Shown piece after piece: positions 1 through 7,871 of a stretch of DNA of 64,000 nucleotides. A program made the position numbers and the translations under genes. Source of the DNA: CAZJWC01 sp964550125 (GTDB lineage: Bacteria > Bacillota > Clostridia > Christensenellales > Borkfalkiaceae). The first letter of the stretch is position 1, and every line of letters begins with the position of its first letter. The stretch is from positions 23,031 through 87,030 of the forward strand of contig CAZJWC010000005.1 of assembly GCA_964550125.1 (NCBI GenBank). The letters run 5' to 3'. Under the pieces are notes generated by a model that worked only from the letters and a program-made list of their open reading frames with translations, did no database searches and was not told the DNA's origin.

Positions 1-2
1 TA

Positions 3-737
3 AGAGAAATATTGATTATTTCAACTCCAGAAGATATAGACGGGTATAAAACTTTACTTTCAAATGGTAAAGAAATGGGAATTGAAATATCCTACGCCAT
101 ACAGAAGAAGCCAAACGGAATAGGTGAGGCGTTTATAATAGGAGAGAAATTTATTAAAGATGATAATGTCTGCTTAATTTTAGGCGACAATGTTTTATAT
201 GGTCAAAATTTAACAAAATCCCTCCAAAAAGCAATAAGCAATAAAAATGGTGCAACCATTTTTGGTTATCCTGTTAAAAACCCTACCGATTTTGGTGTAG
301 TTGAGTTTGATGAAAATTTTAAAATACTTTCTATTGAAGAAAAGCCAAAAAATCCAAAGTCAAACTATGCTATTCCCGGCCTGTATTTTTTTGATAATAA
401 AGTAGTTGAGTATGCAAAAAAAATAACTCCCTCACAACGAGGCGAACTTGAAATTACAACTATAATTGAAGAATATCATAAAGAAAAAAAATTAGATTTA
501 ATCTTGTTTGGTCGTGGTATGGCTTGGCTAGACACAGGAACACCACAAGGTATGCTTAAAGCCTCCGAATTTGTTGAAACAGTGCAAGATAGGCAAGGTT
601 TTTATGTATCTTGTATAGAAGAAATTGCATATAGACGAGGTTTCATTACAAGCGAACAACTATATCTTATTGGAAAAAAACTTGAAATGACTGACTACGG
701 CAAATATCTAATTGCTTTATCAAAGGAGAAAAGGTAA
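3..737 (+). CDS. rmlA: Glucose-1-phosphate thymidylyltransferase, 5' end cut by window
   Basis: Makes dTDP-glucose from glucose-1-phosphate and dTTP, the first step of dTDP-rhamnose synthesis in the cytoplasm. The frame is open from the first bases and reads REILIISTPEDI, a stretch that normally follows about 50 residues of RmlA, so the nucleotide-binding N-terminus lies outside the window and the TTG at 12 is an internal leucine codon. Visible family features are LGDNVLYG (metal and sugar phosphate site), the IEEKPKNPKSNYA segment and the GRGMAWLDTGTP motif near the C-terminus. The stop overlaps the rmlB start by one base (TAATG), so the two are translationally coupled. Confidence 0.95.
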   Translation, partial: REILIISTPEDIDGYKTLLSNGKEMGIEISYAIQKKPNGIGEAFIIGEKFIKDDNVCLILGDNVLYGQNLTKSLQKAISNKNGATIFGYPVKNPTDFGVVEFDENFKILSIEEKPKNPKSNYAIPGLYFFDNKVVEYAKKITPSQRGELEITTIIEEYHKEKKLDLILFGRGMAWLDTGTPQGMLKASEFVETVQDRQGFYVSCIEEIAYRRGFITSEQLYLIGKKLEMTDYGKYLIALSKEKR

Positions 738-1756
738 TGAAAATCGTAGTGTGTGGTGGGGCAGGATTTATAGGTTCAAACTTTATTTTTTACACGAAAA
801 AGGTCCACCCTGAATATGAAATTATTTGCATTGACAAACTAACTTATGCTGGCAACCTATCAACCTTAGAGAGTGTTTTAAAAGAAAAAAACTTTACTTT
901 TTATAAAACGGATATATGTAACAGAAAGGAGATTTACTCAATTTTTGAGAAGGAAAAGCCTGACTATGTTGTCAATTTTTCTGCAGAATCTCATGTTGAT
1001 AGAAGCATTGAAAATCCTGAAATATTTTTACAAACTAACGTTCTGGGAACTCAAGTTTTACTTGATGCTTGTAGGATATATGAGGCGAAAAGATTTCATC
1101 AAGTGTCTACTGACGAAGTTTATGGAGATTTGCCTTTAGATAGACCTGATATGACTTTCAGTGAAAGTACTCCCTTGCATACTTCAAGTCCTTATAGTGC
1201 CTCAAAAGCAAGTGCTGACCTCTTGGTGCTAGCATATCACAGGACTTATAATCAAAATGTAACAATTTCAAGGTGTAGCAACAACTACGGTGCTTATCAT
1301 TTTCCTGAAAAGTTAATTCCTCTAATGATTATAAATGCTTTAAACGACAAACCGTTGCCCGTTTATGGTGATGGAAAAAATATAAGGGATTGGCTTTATG
1401 TTGAGGACCATTGCAAAGCGATTGATTTAATTATTCATAACGGAAAAGACGGCGAAGTGTATAACGTTGGTGGACATAATGAAAAGTCAAATATTGAAAT
1501 TGTAAAAATAATTTTAAAAGAACTTGGCAAAAGCGAAAATTTAATTACATTTGTAAAGGACAGAAAAGGACACGATTTGAGGTACGCTATCAATCCTGAA
1601 AAAATAGAAAGGGAACTTGGGTGGAAACCTCAAACAAACTTTGAACAAGGCATAAAACATACGATTAATTGGTATGTTGAAAACGAAAAGTGGTGGAGAG
1701 AGATTATTTCAGGCGAATATCAAAACTACTATAAAAAAATGTATTTTAATAGATAA
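737..1756 (+). CDS. rmlB: dTDP-glucose 4,6-dehydratase
   Basis: Converts dTDP-glucose to dTDP-4-keto-6-deoxyglucose, the second step towards dTDP-rhamnose and related deoxysugars for cell-wall glycans. It is an extended SDR of 339 residues, the usual length. Visible motifs: glycine-rich NAD loop GGAGFIGSNF at the N-terminus, SAESHVDRS, STDEVYGD with the catalytic Thr-Asp-Glu, and SPYSASKAS containing the YxxxK pair. GGAG lies 9 bases before the ATG at 737, inside the end of rmlA. rmlC and rmlD are not seen downstream; they may lie upstream of the window. Confidence 0.96.
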   Translation: MKIVVCGGAGFIGSNFIFYTKKVHPEYEIICIDKLTYAGNLSTLESVLKEKNFTFYKTDICNRKEIYSIFEKEKPDYVVNFSAESHVDRSIENPEIFLQTNVLGTQVLLDACRIYEAKRFHQVSTDEVYGDLPLDRPDMTFSESTPLHTSSPYSASKASADLLVLAYHRTYNQNVTISRCSNNYGAYHFPEKLIPLMIINALNDKPLPVYGDGKNIRDWLYVEDHCKAIDLIIHNGKDGEVYNVGGHNEKSNIEIVKIILKELGKSENLITFVKDRKGHDLRYAINPEKIERELGWKPQTNFEQGIKHTINWYVENEKWWREIISGEYQNYYKKMYFNR

Positions 1757-1766
1757 AGGTGCAAAA

Positions 1767-2378
1767 ATGAAAAAAATTATTACAGAATTTAAAAAATTTA
1801 TTTCAAGAGGCAATATTGTTGACTTATCAGTCGCTGTAATTATTGGTAGTGCTTTTTCTGCAATCGTAACTGCGTTTACCGATAAAATTATAATGCCTAT
1901 CGTAAACCTACTTTTATCTTTTGGTGGCGATGGATTAACTTCTGCTTTTACTTTTTTAAAAAAGGCTTACGACAGTGAAGGGGGTATCGACCTTGCTAAC
2001 AGTATTTATATTGACTGGGGTGCATTTATTACATCAATCATCAATTTTTTCATAATTGCTTTAACAATATTTACAATCGTAAAAATTATCAACCTATCAA
2101 CTGAAAAATTTAGACAATTTGAAAATATTATAACTAACAAAACTAAAAAAGAGCTTGTTCAGGAAAGAAAGAAACTAAAAAAACAAGCAAAGATTGAAAA
2201 AAGACCTTTTGAGGAACTCTGGACTGAATATGAAACACAACAAAAAGAAATAGCAAAAAAAGAGGCTGAAGAACGAGCCAAAAAGGAACTTGAGGAAAAA
2301 CTTAGCAACCCTACTCAAGAAGAACTATTAAAACAAATTAGGGATTTATTAATTGAACAAAACAAAAAGAATATTTAA
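1767..2378 (+). CDS. mscL: Large-conductance mechanosensitive channel with extended C-terminal tail
   Basis: Pentameric membrane channel that opens under membrane tension during hypo-osmotic shock. The ATG at 1767 is chosen because it begins the family N-terminus (MKKIITEFKKFISRGNIVDL); the open frame upstream overlaps rmlB. Segment RGNIVDLSVAVIIGSAFSA starts TM1 and the second helix is WGAFITSIINFFIIALTIF. At 203 residues it is clearly longer than the usual 130-150. The excess is a tail of about 85 residues rich in Lys, Glu and Arg that looks like a long coiled coil. The gene lies 10 bases after rmlB and is probably cotranscribed. Channel identity is secure; a role for the tail is unknown. 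Confidence 0.9.
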   Translation: MKKIITEFKKFISRGNIVDLSVAVIIGSAFSAIVTAFTDKIIMPIVNLLLSFGGDGLTSAFTFLKKAYDSEGGIDLANSIYIDWGAFITSIINFFIIALTIFTIVKIINLSTEKFRQFENIITNKTKKELVQERKKLKKQAKIEKRPFEELWTEYETQQKEIAKKEAEERAKKELEEKLSNPTQEELLKQIRDLLIEQNKKNI

Positions 2379-2495
2379 AAGAGGGTAATGTTAATCTTTT
2401 TTAATTTTTTCTTTTTCATAGATTAATTATTCATCACAAAATTTTCACTTTTCTTGTTTTTTTTGCCTTAAAATGTAGAAATTTATGAAAGAATA

Positions 2496-2504
2496 TGATA
2501 TAAT
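2496..2504 (+). promoter_or_regulatory. Extended -10 promoter (TGATATAAT)
   Basis: A TGn-TATAAT extended -10 element lies 31 bases before the start codon of the gene at 2536. No good -35 box sits at 16-18 bases, which fits an extended -10 promoter. Confidence 0.5.
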
Positions 2505-2535
2505 AAACTCAACATTTACTAAAGGGGGCTTTCTT

Positions 2536-3180
2536 ATGAAACCAAACACTAACGTAGAAAGATTTTATACTGTTGCAACTGACAAGAAAAAGGAACATGT
2601 TGACATTATTGAGGTGGACGCTAAAAAGAAAAGTTGTAAACTAGTAACAAATGAGGCAATTTCAAAGGTTGGTAAAATTATTGATACAAACAATCCTTGC
2701 AATGCAACTAAAATTTCAAGATTTGTTTTTGATACTATAACTACTTCATTAAAGGCTACTAGTGAAGATGCTAACGCAACTTTTATTCAAAAAAAGAAGA
2801 TAATTTCTGCTATTGATTTTGACCTTTCTTATGAAAAACTAATTGAACTTTTAGCAACTGAAAGTGTACAAGTAGGCGATTATTTTGAATTTGATAGTGC
2901 TTGCGATGGTGTAAATAGATTTATCAAAGGTGAAATTACCGTTGAATTTTTCAGTGACTGGGCTTTGATTTTTTCTCGTGCGTTGCTTGATAGCATTTTA
3001 CCTGATGACGATAGCGAAAAAGCACAACTTGTTTTAGAAATTGCAAATACTTTTATTGAAATGTCGCAATTTAAATCAAATGAAAAACCTGAAAAGGAAA
3101 ATAAGAAAATCGCAAAAGGTTATCTTAAAACCTTTAAAGATTACGATAAAAGATATAAATCTTTTGTCGTTGCTGAATAA
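2536..3180 (+). CDS. Conserved-looking protein of unknown function
   Basis: Not recognised. The start ATG at 2536 is preceded by a strong ribosome-binding site (AAGGGGG, 2522-2528); the longer open frame from 2485 starts upstream of the extended -10 element and is rejected. The product is 214 residues, soluble, acidic in the middle and lysine-rich at the end, with no signal peptide or membrane segment. The first half resembles a small beta-rich domain (FYTVATDKKKEHVDIIEVDA), the second half is mostly helical. It has its own promoter and ends 9 bases before a strong terminator, so it is probably a single-gene unit. Confidence 0.75.
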   Translation: MKPNTNVERFYTVATDKKKEHVDIIEVDAKKKSCKLVTNEAISKVGKIIDTNNPCNATKISRFVFDTITTSLKATSEDANATFIQKKKIISAIDFDLSYEKLIELLATESVQVGDYFEFDSACDGVNRFIKGEITVEFFSDWALIFSRALLDSILPDDDSEKAQLVLEIANTFIEMSQFKSNEKPEKENKKIAKGYLKTFKDYDKRYKSFVVAE

Positions 3181-3188
3181 CATTAAAG

Positions 3189-3218
3189 AAAAAGGCTTGA
3201 AAAATTTTCAAGCCTTTT
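3189..3218 (+). terminator. Intrinsic terminator, probably bidirectional
   Basis: Stem AAAGGCTTGAAAA paired with TTTTCAAGCCTTT and followed by TTATTTTATT on the plus strand; A-runs on the other side give a T-run on the minus strand. It separates the converging genes at 2536 and 3217. Confidence 0.85.
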
Positions 3219-3945
3219 ATTTTATTATCTTATCAACTGAAATTATATCAAAACAAGTGATGCCACTTGTTTTTATTTTTTCTTTAATCTCTTTATATCT
3301 ATCACTCTCAATCTCATCTCTATATATTATAACTCTATCAATCTTATATTTTTTTACTAAATCTTCATAACCGTCAAGAGTGCTTACTATTTTTACTCCA
3401 CATATTCTATTTGCTTGTAAAAAGGAATTATCGTCCAAAATACAAACGGGAAGGAGTTTACGATTTTCACTCATTTGATTTATCAAATATTGGCAATTTG
3501 TATTTATTGAAATTATCATAACTCGTATTTTATTGCTATCGCTACTAAAATAATCTCTTATGTTTAAGATAATTTTTTTAGAAAAACGAATAATAAGACA
3601 AAAAGCAAAAAGAAAAAGACACATTATCGTTGCAGTAGAAAAGGTTGTCATTTTTACAAGGAAAACACAACATAAATCTAGTGCGTAAACAAAACTAACC
3701 GATATAAAACATCTCAATACATCGTTAATGCTTACGGAAGAAAAAATAAAAGAATACAAATTAAATAGGGAATATATGACATACATAAAAGTAACATTTA
3801 GACAAGCCCAAAAAAGCAAGTCGACAAACTTATCCCAGCCCTGACCAGTAATTATAACAGATAAATAGATTGACAATGCTAACGCTAAAAAATCACATGC
3901 AATAATCAAGGCAATTTTTAGTTTTCTATTCTTAAATTTAACCAT
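3217..3945 (-). CDS. Stand-alone N-terminal half of a CapD/FlaA1/PglF-type membrane protein (no SDR domain)
   Basis: This 242-residue protein has about four hydrophobic helices (roughly residues 10-30, 40-65, 80-100, 105-125) and then a cytoplasmic alpha/beta domain. It aligns with the first 240 residues of the full-length dehydratase at 60140: both begin M-[IV]-K-F with an early D-x-L-A-[IL] segment, and share PVCILDD, the GVKIV motif and YKID-[RN]. It stops exactly where the catalytic SDR domain should begin. The nucleotide-binding loop is also degraded: GGGHTG in the paralogue is SINTNC here. No SDR remnant follows in any frame, and the gene has a consensus promoter, so it looks expressed rather than decaying. 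It could be a regulator or scaffold for glycan initiation; the function is inferred only. Confidence 0.75.
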   Translation of the reverse strand: MVKFKNRKLKIALIIACDFLALALSIYLSVIITGQGWDKFVDLLFWACLNVTFMYVIYSLFNLYSFIFSSVSINDVLRCFISVSFVYALDLCCVFLVKMTTFSTATIMCLFLFAFCLIIRFSKKIILNIRDYFSSDSNKIRVMIISINTNCQYLINQMSENRKLLPVCILDDNSFLQANRICGVKIVSTLDGYEDLVKKYKIDRVIIYRDEIESDRYKEIKEKIKTSGITCFDIISVDKIIK

Positions 3946-3969
3946 ATTACTATCCCCATAATTTTTGAA

Positions 3970-3998
3970 ATTATAACATAGTTTTTATAAGTTGTCAA
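3970..3998 (-). promoter_or_regulatory. Perfect sigma-A promoter (TTGACA-17-TATAAT)
   Basis: On the minus strand TTGACA (3998-3993) is followed after exactly 17 bases by TATAAT (3975-3970). Both hexamers match consensus completely. It drives the truncated CapD-like gene whose ATG is at 3945. Confidence 0.9.
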
Positions 3999-4028
3999 AA
4001 GATAATATTCTACACTTGTTTACAATCC

Positions 4029-4057
4029 TTGCTATAAAAAGTCAAATGTGCTAAAAT
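4029..4057 (+). promoter_or_regulatory. Sigma-A promoter (TTGCTA-17-TAAAAT)
   Basis: TTGCTA at 4029-4034, 17-base spacer, TAAAAT at 4052-4057, 25 bases before the ABC exporter start codon. It is divergent from the promoter at 3970-3998. Confidence 0.75.
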
Positions 4058-4082
4058 GACAAATTGAAAAAGAGGTTTTAAA

Positions 4083-5810
4083 ATGAATAGTTTACTATCA
4101 AATTTAAAAGGTTATAAAAAAGAGTGTATTCTAGCACCACTTTTTAAAATGCTAGAAGCCGTCCTTGAATTGCTTGTTCCTTTAATTGTTGCAGAAATTA
4201 TTGATAACGGCATTGCAAACAACGATATACCATATATTGTAAAAATGGGACTTGTTTTAGTTGCTTTTGCAGTAATTGGTATTCTTTTTTCAATAACGGC
4301 ACAATATTTTTCAGCAAAAGCAGCAGTAGGTTTTGGAACTAAACAAAGGCAAGCCTTTTTTGACCATGTTCAAAGTCTATCATACTCTCAAATAGACAAA
4401 CTAGGCAGTTCTACACTTATCAATAGACTAACAAGCGATATGAATCAAGTACAAAATACGGTAAATATGTTCTTACGTTTATTTTTACGCTCTCCCTTTA
4501 TCGTTTTTGGTGTTATGATTATGGCTTTTACGATTGATGCAGGCTCTGCACTTATATTTGTTGTAGCAATTCCTATACTTGCAATAGCAACCTTTGGTTT
4601 AATATTATCTTGCATACCTTTATCAAAAAAAGTACAAGGTAATTTAGATAGAGTTTTAAAAGATACCCGACAAAATTTAACCGGTGTAAGAGTTATTCGT
4701 GCATTTAATAAAGAAGATGAAGAGATTGAAAATTTCGAAAAAAACAATCTTGAACTCAACAAGATGCAAATGCTTGTAGGTAAAATTTCAGCCCTTTTAA
4801 ATCCTGTAACTTATGTTTTAATCAATGTTGCAACAATGGTCATACTTTGGATTGGTGGCGTGAAAGTTGACGGTGGAAACCTTACTCAAGGCGAGGTTGT
4901 GGCACTGGTGAACTATATGGCTCAAATTTTGGTGGAACTTATAAAACTCGCAAATATGATTATTTTAATTACAAAAGCGATTGCCTGCCAAAAGCGTATT
5001 CAAAGTGTTTTTGATATACAAATCGAGGAGGAAATTGAGGGAAATACTTCAAATAAGCAAAATTCACATTTAATTGAGTTTAAAGATGTTTCCTTTACTT
5101 ATCAAGACGCAAGTGAAAGCGCCTTGGAGTGTGTAAATTTCTTTGCTGACGAGGGAGAAACCATCGGTATAATCGGTGGAACGGGAACGGGAAAAAGTAC
5201 TTTGGTCAATCTTATTCCACGCTTTTATAAAAATACAAGTGGAGAAATACTAATTAACGGTAACGATATTTCAAACTTTACTAACGAGCAACTTATCAAT
5301 AATATTTCTATCGTTCCCCAGAAAGCAAGTTTGTTTAAAGGAACTATTGCAGACAACCTAAGATTTGGAAAAGAAGATGCCTCCATTAAGGAAATGGACG
5401 AAGCTTTAAGAATTTCACAAGCCAAGGAATTTGTTGATAAAAAAGGGTTAAACGCTGAAGTAGAGCAAGGTGGAACTAACTTTTCAGGTGGTCAAAAGCA
5501 AAGGCTTACCATTGCCCGTGCGATAATTAAAAAGCCTAAAATATTAATTCTAGACGATAGTGCTTCTGCATTGGATTTTGCAACCGATTTAAAGTTAAGA
5601 CAGGCAATATCAAATATGGAAAACAAACCTACAACCTTCATAGTTTCTCAAAGGGTATCTTCTATTCAATTTGCAGATAAAATATTAGTTTTAGATGACG
5701 GAAAGGTTGTTGGTCAAGGAAAACACGAAGAACTACTAAATTCTTGTCCTGTATATCAAGAAATCTATCAATCGCAAATAAAAGTAAACGGAGGTGCTTG
5801 CAATGGCTAA
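4083..5810 (+). CDS. ABC exporter half-transporter, subunit with non-catalytic ATP site
   Basis: Type IV ABC exporter of 575 residues: six-helix membrane domain (about residues 1-300), then an ATPase domain. Walker A is GGTGTGKST and the signature is SGGQ. The Walker B end is ILILDDSASALD with Asp where the catalytic Glu should be, and the switch histidine is Gln (IVSQRVSSI). Its partner at 5803 is canonical at both places but has a changed signature. This is the asymmetry of heterodimeric exporters such as TM287/288 and BmrCD, so this is the degenerate-site subunit. AGAGG precedes the ATG. The two genes overlap by 8 bases. Substrate unknown; drug or peptide export is the family norm. Confidence 0.93.
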   Translation: MNSLLSNLKGYKKECILAPLFKMLEAVLELLVPLIVAEIIDNGIANNDIPYIVKMGLVLVAFAVIGILFSITAQYFSAKAAVGFGTKQRQAFFDHVQSLSYSQIDKLGSSTLINRLTSDMNQVQNTVNMFLRLFLRSPFIVFGVMIMAFTIDAGSALIFVVAIPILAIATFGLILSCIPLSKKVQGNLDRVLKDTRQNLTGVRVIRAFNKEDEEIENFEKNNLELNKMQMLVGKISALLNPVTYVLINVATMVILWIGGVKVDGGNLTQGEVVALVNYMAQILVELIKLANMIILITKAIACQKRIQSVFDIQIEEEIEGNTSNKQNSHLIEFKDVSFTYQDASESALECVNFFADEGETIGIIGGTGTGKSTLVNLIPRFYKNTSGEILINGNDISNFTNEQLINNISIVPQKASLFKGTIADNLRFGKEDASIKEMDEALRISQAKEFVDKKGLNAEVEQGGTNFSGGQKQRLTIARAIIKKPKILILDDSASALDFATDLKLRQAISNMENKPTTFIVSQRVSSIQFADKILVLDDGKVVGQGKHEELLNSCPVYQEIYQSQIKVNGGACNG

Positions 5811-7554
5811 AAAAGAAAAAACACCACGTTCTACCTATAAAAAGATTTTTCAGTATATCGGTAAATACAAAGGTTGGTGCTTTCTCTCAATTTTATCGGC
5901 AATAATTACCGTTTTGACAACTTTATACCTTCCCATTTTAACGGGTAACGGAATTGATATAATAATTGGAGTAAATAATGTCGATTTTCTAAAACTAACA
6001 AAAATCCTAATCGAAATGATCATATTCATCGCAGTTACAGCAATTTTTCAATGGATTATGTCCGTATCAAATAATAAAATTGCTTATAGAATAACTAGGG
6101 ACATTAGGACGGACGCTTTCAACAAAATTGAAATTTTACCTCTTAAATATCTAGATTCACATCAAAGTGGTGAAATTGTAAGCAAGGTCATAAGTGATGT
6201 TGAAACCTTTGCAGACGGATTATTGCTTGGTTTTACACAACTTTTTACTGGGATTATGACTATTATCGTAACTATAATAATCATGTTTACCAAAAACTTT
6301 TTTATCAGCCTTTCAGTAGTATGTTTAACGCCTATCTCCTTAATAGTTGCCTGGCTAATTGCAAAAAACACATACAATATGTTTCAACTTCAATCAAAAA
6401 CTAGAGGGGAACAAACTGCCTTTATCGATGAAATGATAACTAACAAAAAGGTTGTACAGGCTTTTGGTAGAGAGCAAGAAGTATCTAATAAGTTTAAGGG
6501 AATAAATGAAAATCTTGAAAAATGCTCTCTTAAAGCGACTTTTTATTCATCTCTGGTAAATCCTTCAACTAGATGTATAAACAGCGTAATTTATGCCATT
6601 GTAGGCGTTTTAGGAGGAATATTTGCAATTAAAGGAAGTTTAACGGTAGGCGGGTTATCTTCGTTATTACTTTATGCGAATAAATACACTAAACCTTTTA
6701 ATGAGATTTCCGAGGTAATTACTGAATTCCAAAACGCACTTGCTTGTGCAACAAGAGTATTTGAACTTATTGATGCTGAATCTCAAATACCTGACAAAGA
6801 AGATTGTATAAAAAATCTTTCCACAGACGGAGATATTCAATTCAAAGATGTATATTTTTCATACAGCAAGGAGCAAAAACTCATACAGGACTTCAATTTA
6901 GAAGTTAAATCGGGAGAAAAAATTGCAATCGTTGGTCCAACTGGCTGTGGAAAAACAACCCTTATAAACTTAATTATGAGGTTCTATGATGTCGATTTAG
7001 GAAGTATTTGTGTTGAAGGCACAGATATAAGGGATATAGCAAGAAAAACCTTGAGGGAAAACTATGGTATGGTTTTGCAAGAAACCTGGCTTAAAGCAGG
7101 AACCATCCGTGAAAATATTATTTTAGGCAATCCTGATGCAACAGACGAAGAAGTACTTAATGCTTGTAAACTTGCACACGCACATAACTTTATTAAAAGG
7201 CTTGAAAAGGGTTACGACACCTTGATTGATGAAAACGGAGGACAACTCTCTCAAGGTCAAAAGCAACTTTTATGTATTGCCAGAGTAATGCTTTGCAAAC
7301 CTCCTATCCTTATCCTTGACGAAGCAACATCCTCTATTGACACAAGGACAGAAACTAAAATTCAAAATGCCTTTAACGAACTTATGAAAGGTAGGACAAG
7401 TTTTATTGTTGCTCATAGACTTTCAACAATTCAAACTGCAGATAAAATCCTCGTTATGAATAACGGCAACGTCGTTGAACAGGGAAACCATAATGAACTT
7501 ATTGCTCAAAACGGTTTTTATACAAAACTATATAATAGTCAGTTTGAAAGATAA
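5803..7554 (+). CDS. ABC exporter half-transporter, catalytic-site subunit
   Basis: Partner of the preceding gene; 583 residues from the ATG at 5803, which has GGAGGTG 6 bases upstream (the in-frame codon at 5794 has none). Six hydrophobic helices precede the ATPase domain with Walker A GPTGCGKTT, Walker B ILILDEATSSID including the catalytic Glu, and the switch His in IVAHRLSTI. The signature is LSQGQ instead of LSGGQ. Since this signature closes over the partner's Walker A, one composite ATP site carries all the changes and the other is intact. A hairpin terminator follows directly. Confidence 0.93.
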   Translation: MAKKEKTPRSTYKKIFQYIGKYKGWCFLSILSAIITVLTTLYLPILTGNGIDIIIGVNNVDFLKLTKILIEMIIFIAVTAIFQWIMSVSNNKIAYRITRDIRTDAFNKIEILPLKYLDSHQSGEIVSKVISDVETFADGLLLGFTQLFTGIMTIIVTIIIMFTKNFFISLSVVCLTPISLIVAWLIAKNTYNMFQLQSKTRGEQTAFIDEMITNKKVVQAFGREQEVSNKFKGINENLEKCSLKATFYSSLVNPSTRCINSVIYAIVGVLGGIFAIKGSLTVGGLSSLLLYANKYTKPFNEISEVITEFQNALACATRVFELIDAESQIPDKEDCIKNLSTDGDIQFKDVYFSYSKEQKLIQDFNLEVKSGEKIAIVGPTGCGKTTLINLIMRFYDVDLGSICVEGTDIRDIARKTLRENYGMVLQETWLKAGTIRENIILGNPDATDEEVLNACKLAHAHNFIKRLEKGYDTLIDENGGQLSQGQKQLLCIARVMLCKPPILILDEATSSIDTRTETKIQNAFNELMKGRTSFIVAHRLSTIQTADKILVMNNGNVVEQGNHNELIAQNGFYTKLYNSQFER

Positions 7555-7558
7555 TAAA

Positions 7559-7590
7559 AAAGGAATAGCTTTTCTGCTATTCCTTTTATT
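7559..7590 (+). terminator. Intrinsic terminator after the ABC exporter
   Basis: AGGAATAGC (7561-7569) pairs with GCTATTCCT (7576-7584), followed by TTTATT; A-rich on the other side, so it may also serve the converging DUF378 gene. Confidence 0.85.
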
Positions 7591-7602
7591 AATTACATAT
7601 TG

Positions 7603-7824
7603 TTAGATTTCATCTGAAGAAAATGTAATTCTTTTTTGTACACTTGCAGCAATAATCAACCAAATTGATGCAAGCCCTACAAGAATATAAATCAATCTAC
7701 TAAATACTGCTGTCATACCACCGAAAATAAAAGCAACTAAATCAAATTGAATTACCCCGATTAGCAACCAGTTTATACCACCGACTAGTAGAGTGATAAA
7801 TGCGATAATATTTAAAATTCTCAT
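7603..7824 (-). CDS. DUF378 small membrane protein (YuzA-like)
   Basis: A 73-residue protein with two hydrophobic helices. It matches the DUF378 pattern: NIIAFITLLVGGINWLLIG, then FDLVAFIFGG, then a Ser-Arg-[LI]-IYILVGLA segment. The family sits in the cytoplasmic membrane and has no assigned function. A GGAGG ribosome-binding site lies 9 bases before the ATG. It follows spo0A by 47 bases on the same strand with no terminator seen between, so it may be read from the spo0A transcript. Confidence 0.88.
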   Translation of the reverse strand: MRILNIIAFITLLVGGINWLLIGVIQFDLVAFIFGGMTAVFSRLIYILVGLASIWLIIAASVQKRITFSSDEI

Positions 7825-7871
7825 CTATATATCCTCCATTGCTAGTATGTGATTTTATGATAAAATAATAC

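Noticed and set aside
3041..3370. Frame spanning the end of the 2536 gene and the 3217 gene
   Set aside because: It crosses the terminator and is antisense to a better supported gene.
3217..3945. Pseudogene of a full dehydratase
   Set aside because: No SDR fragment follows in any frame; the gene ends neatly before a terminator and has a consensus promoter.
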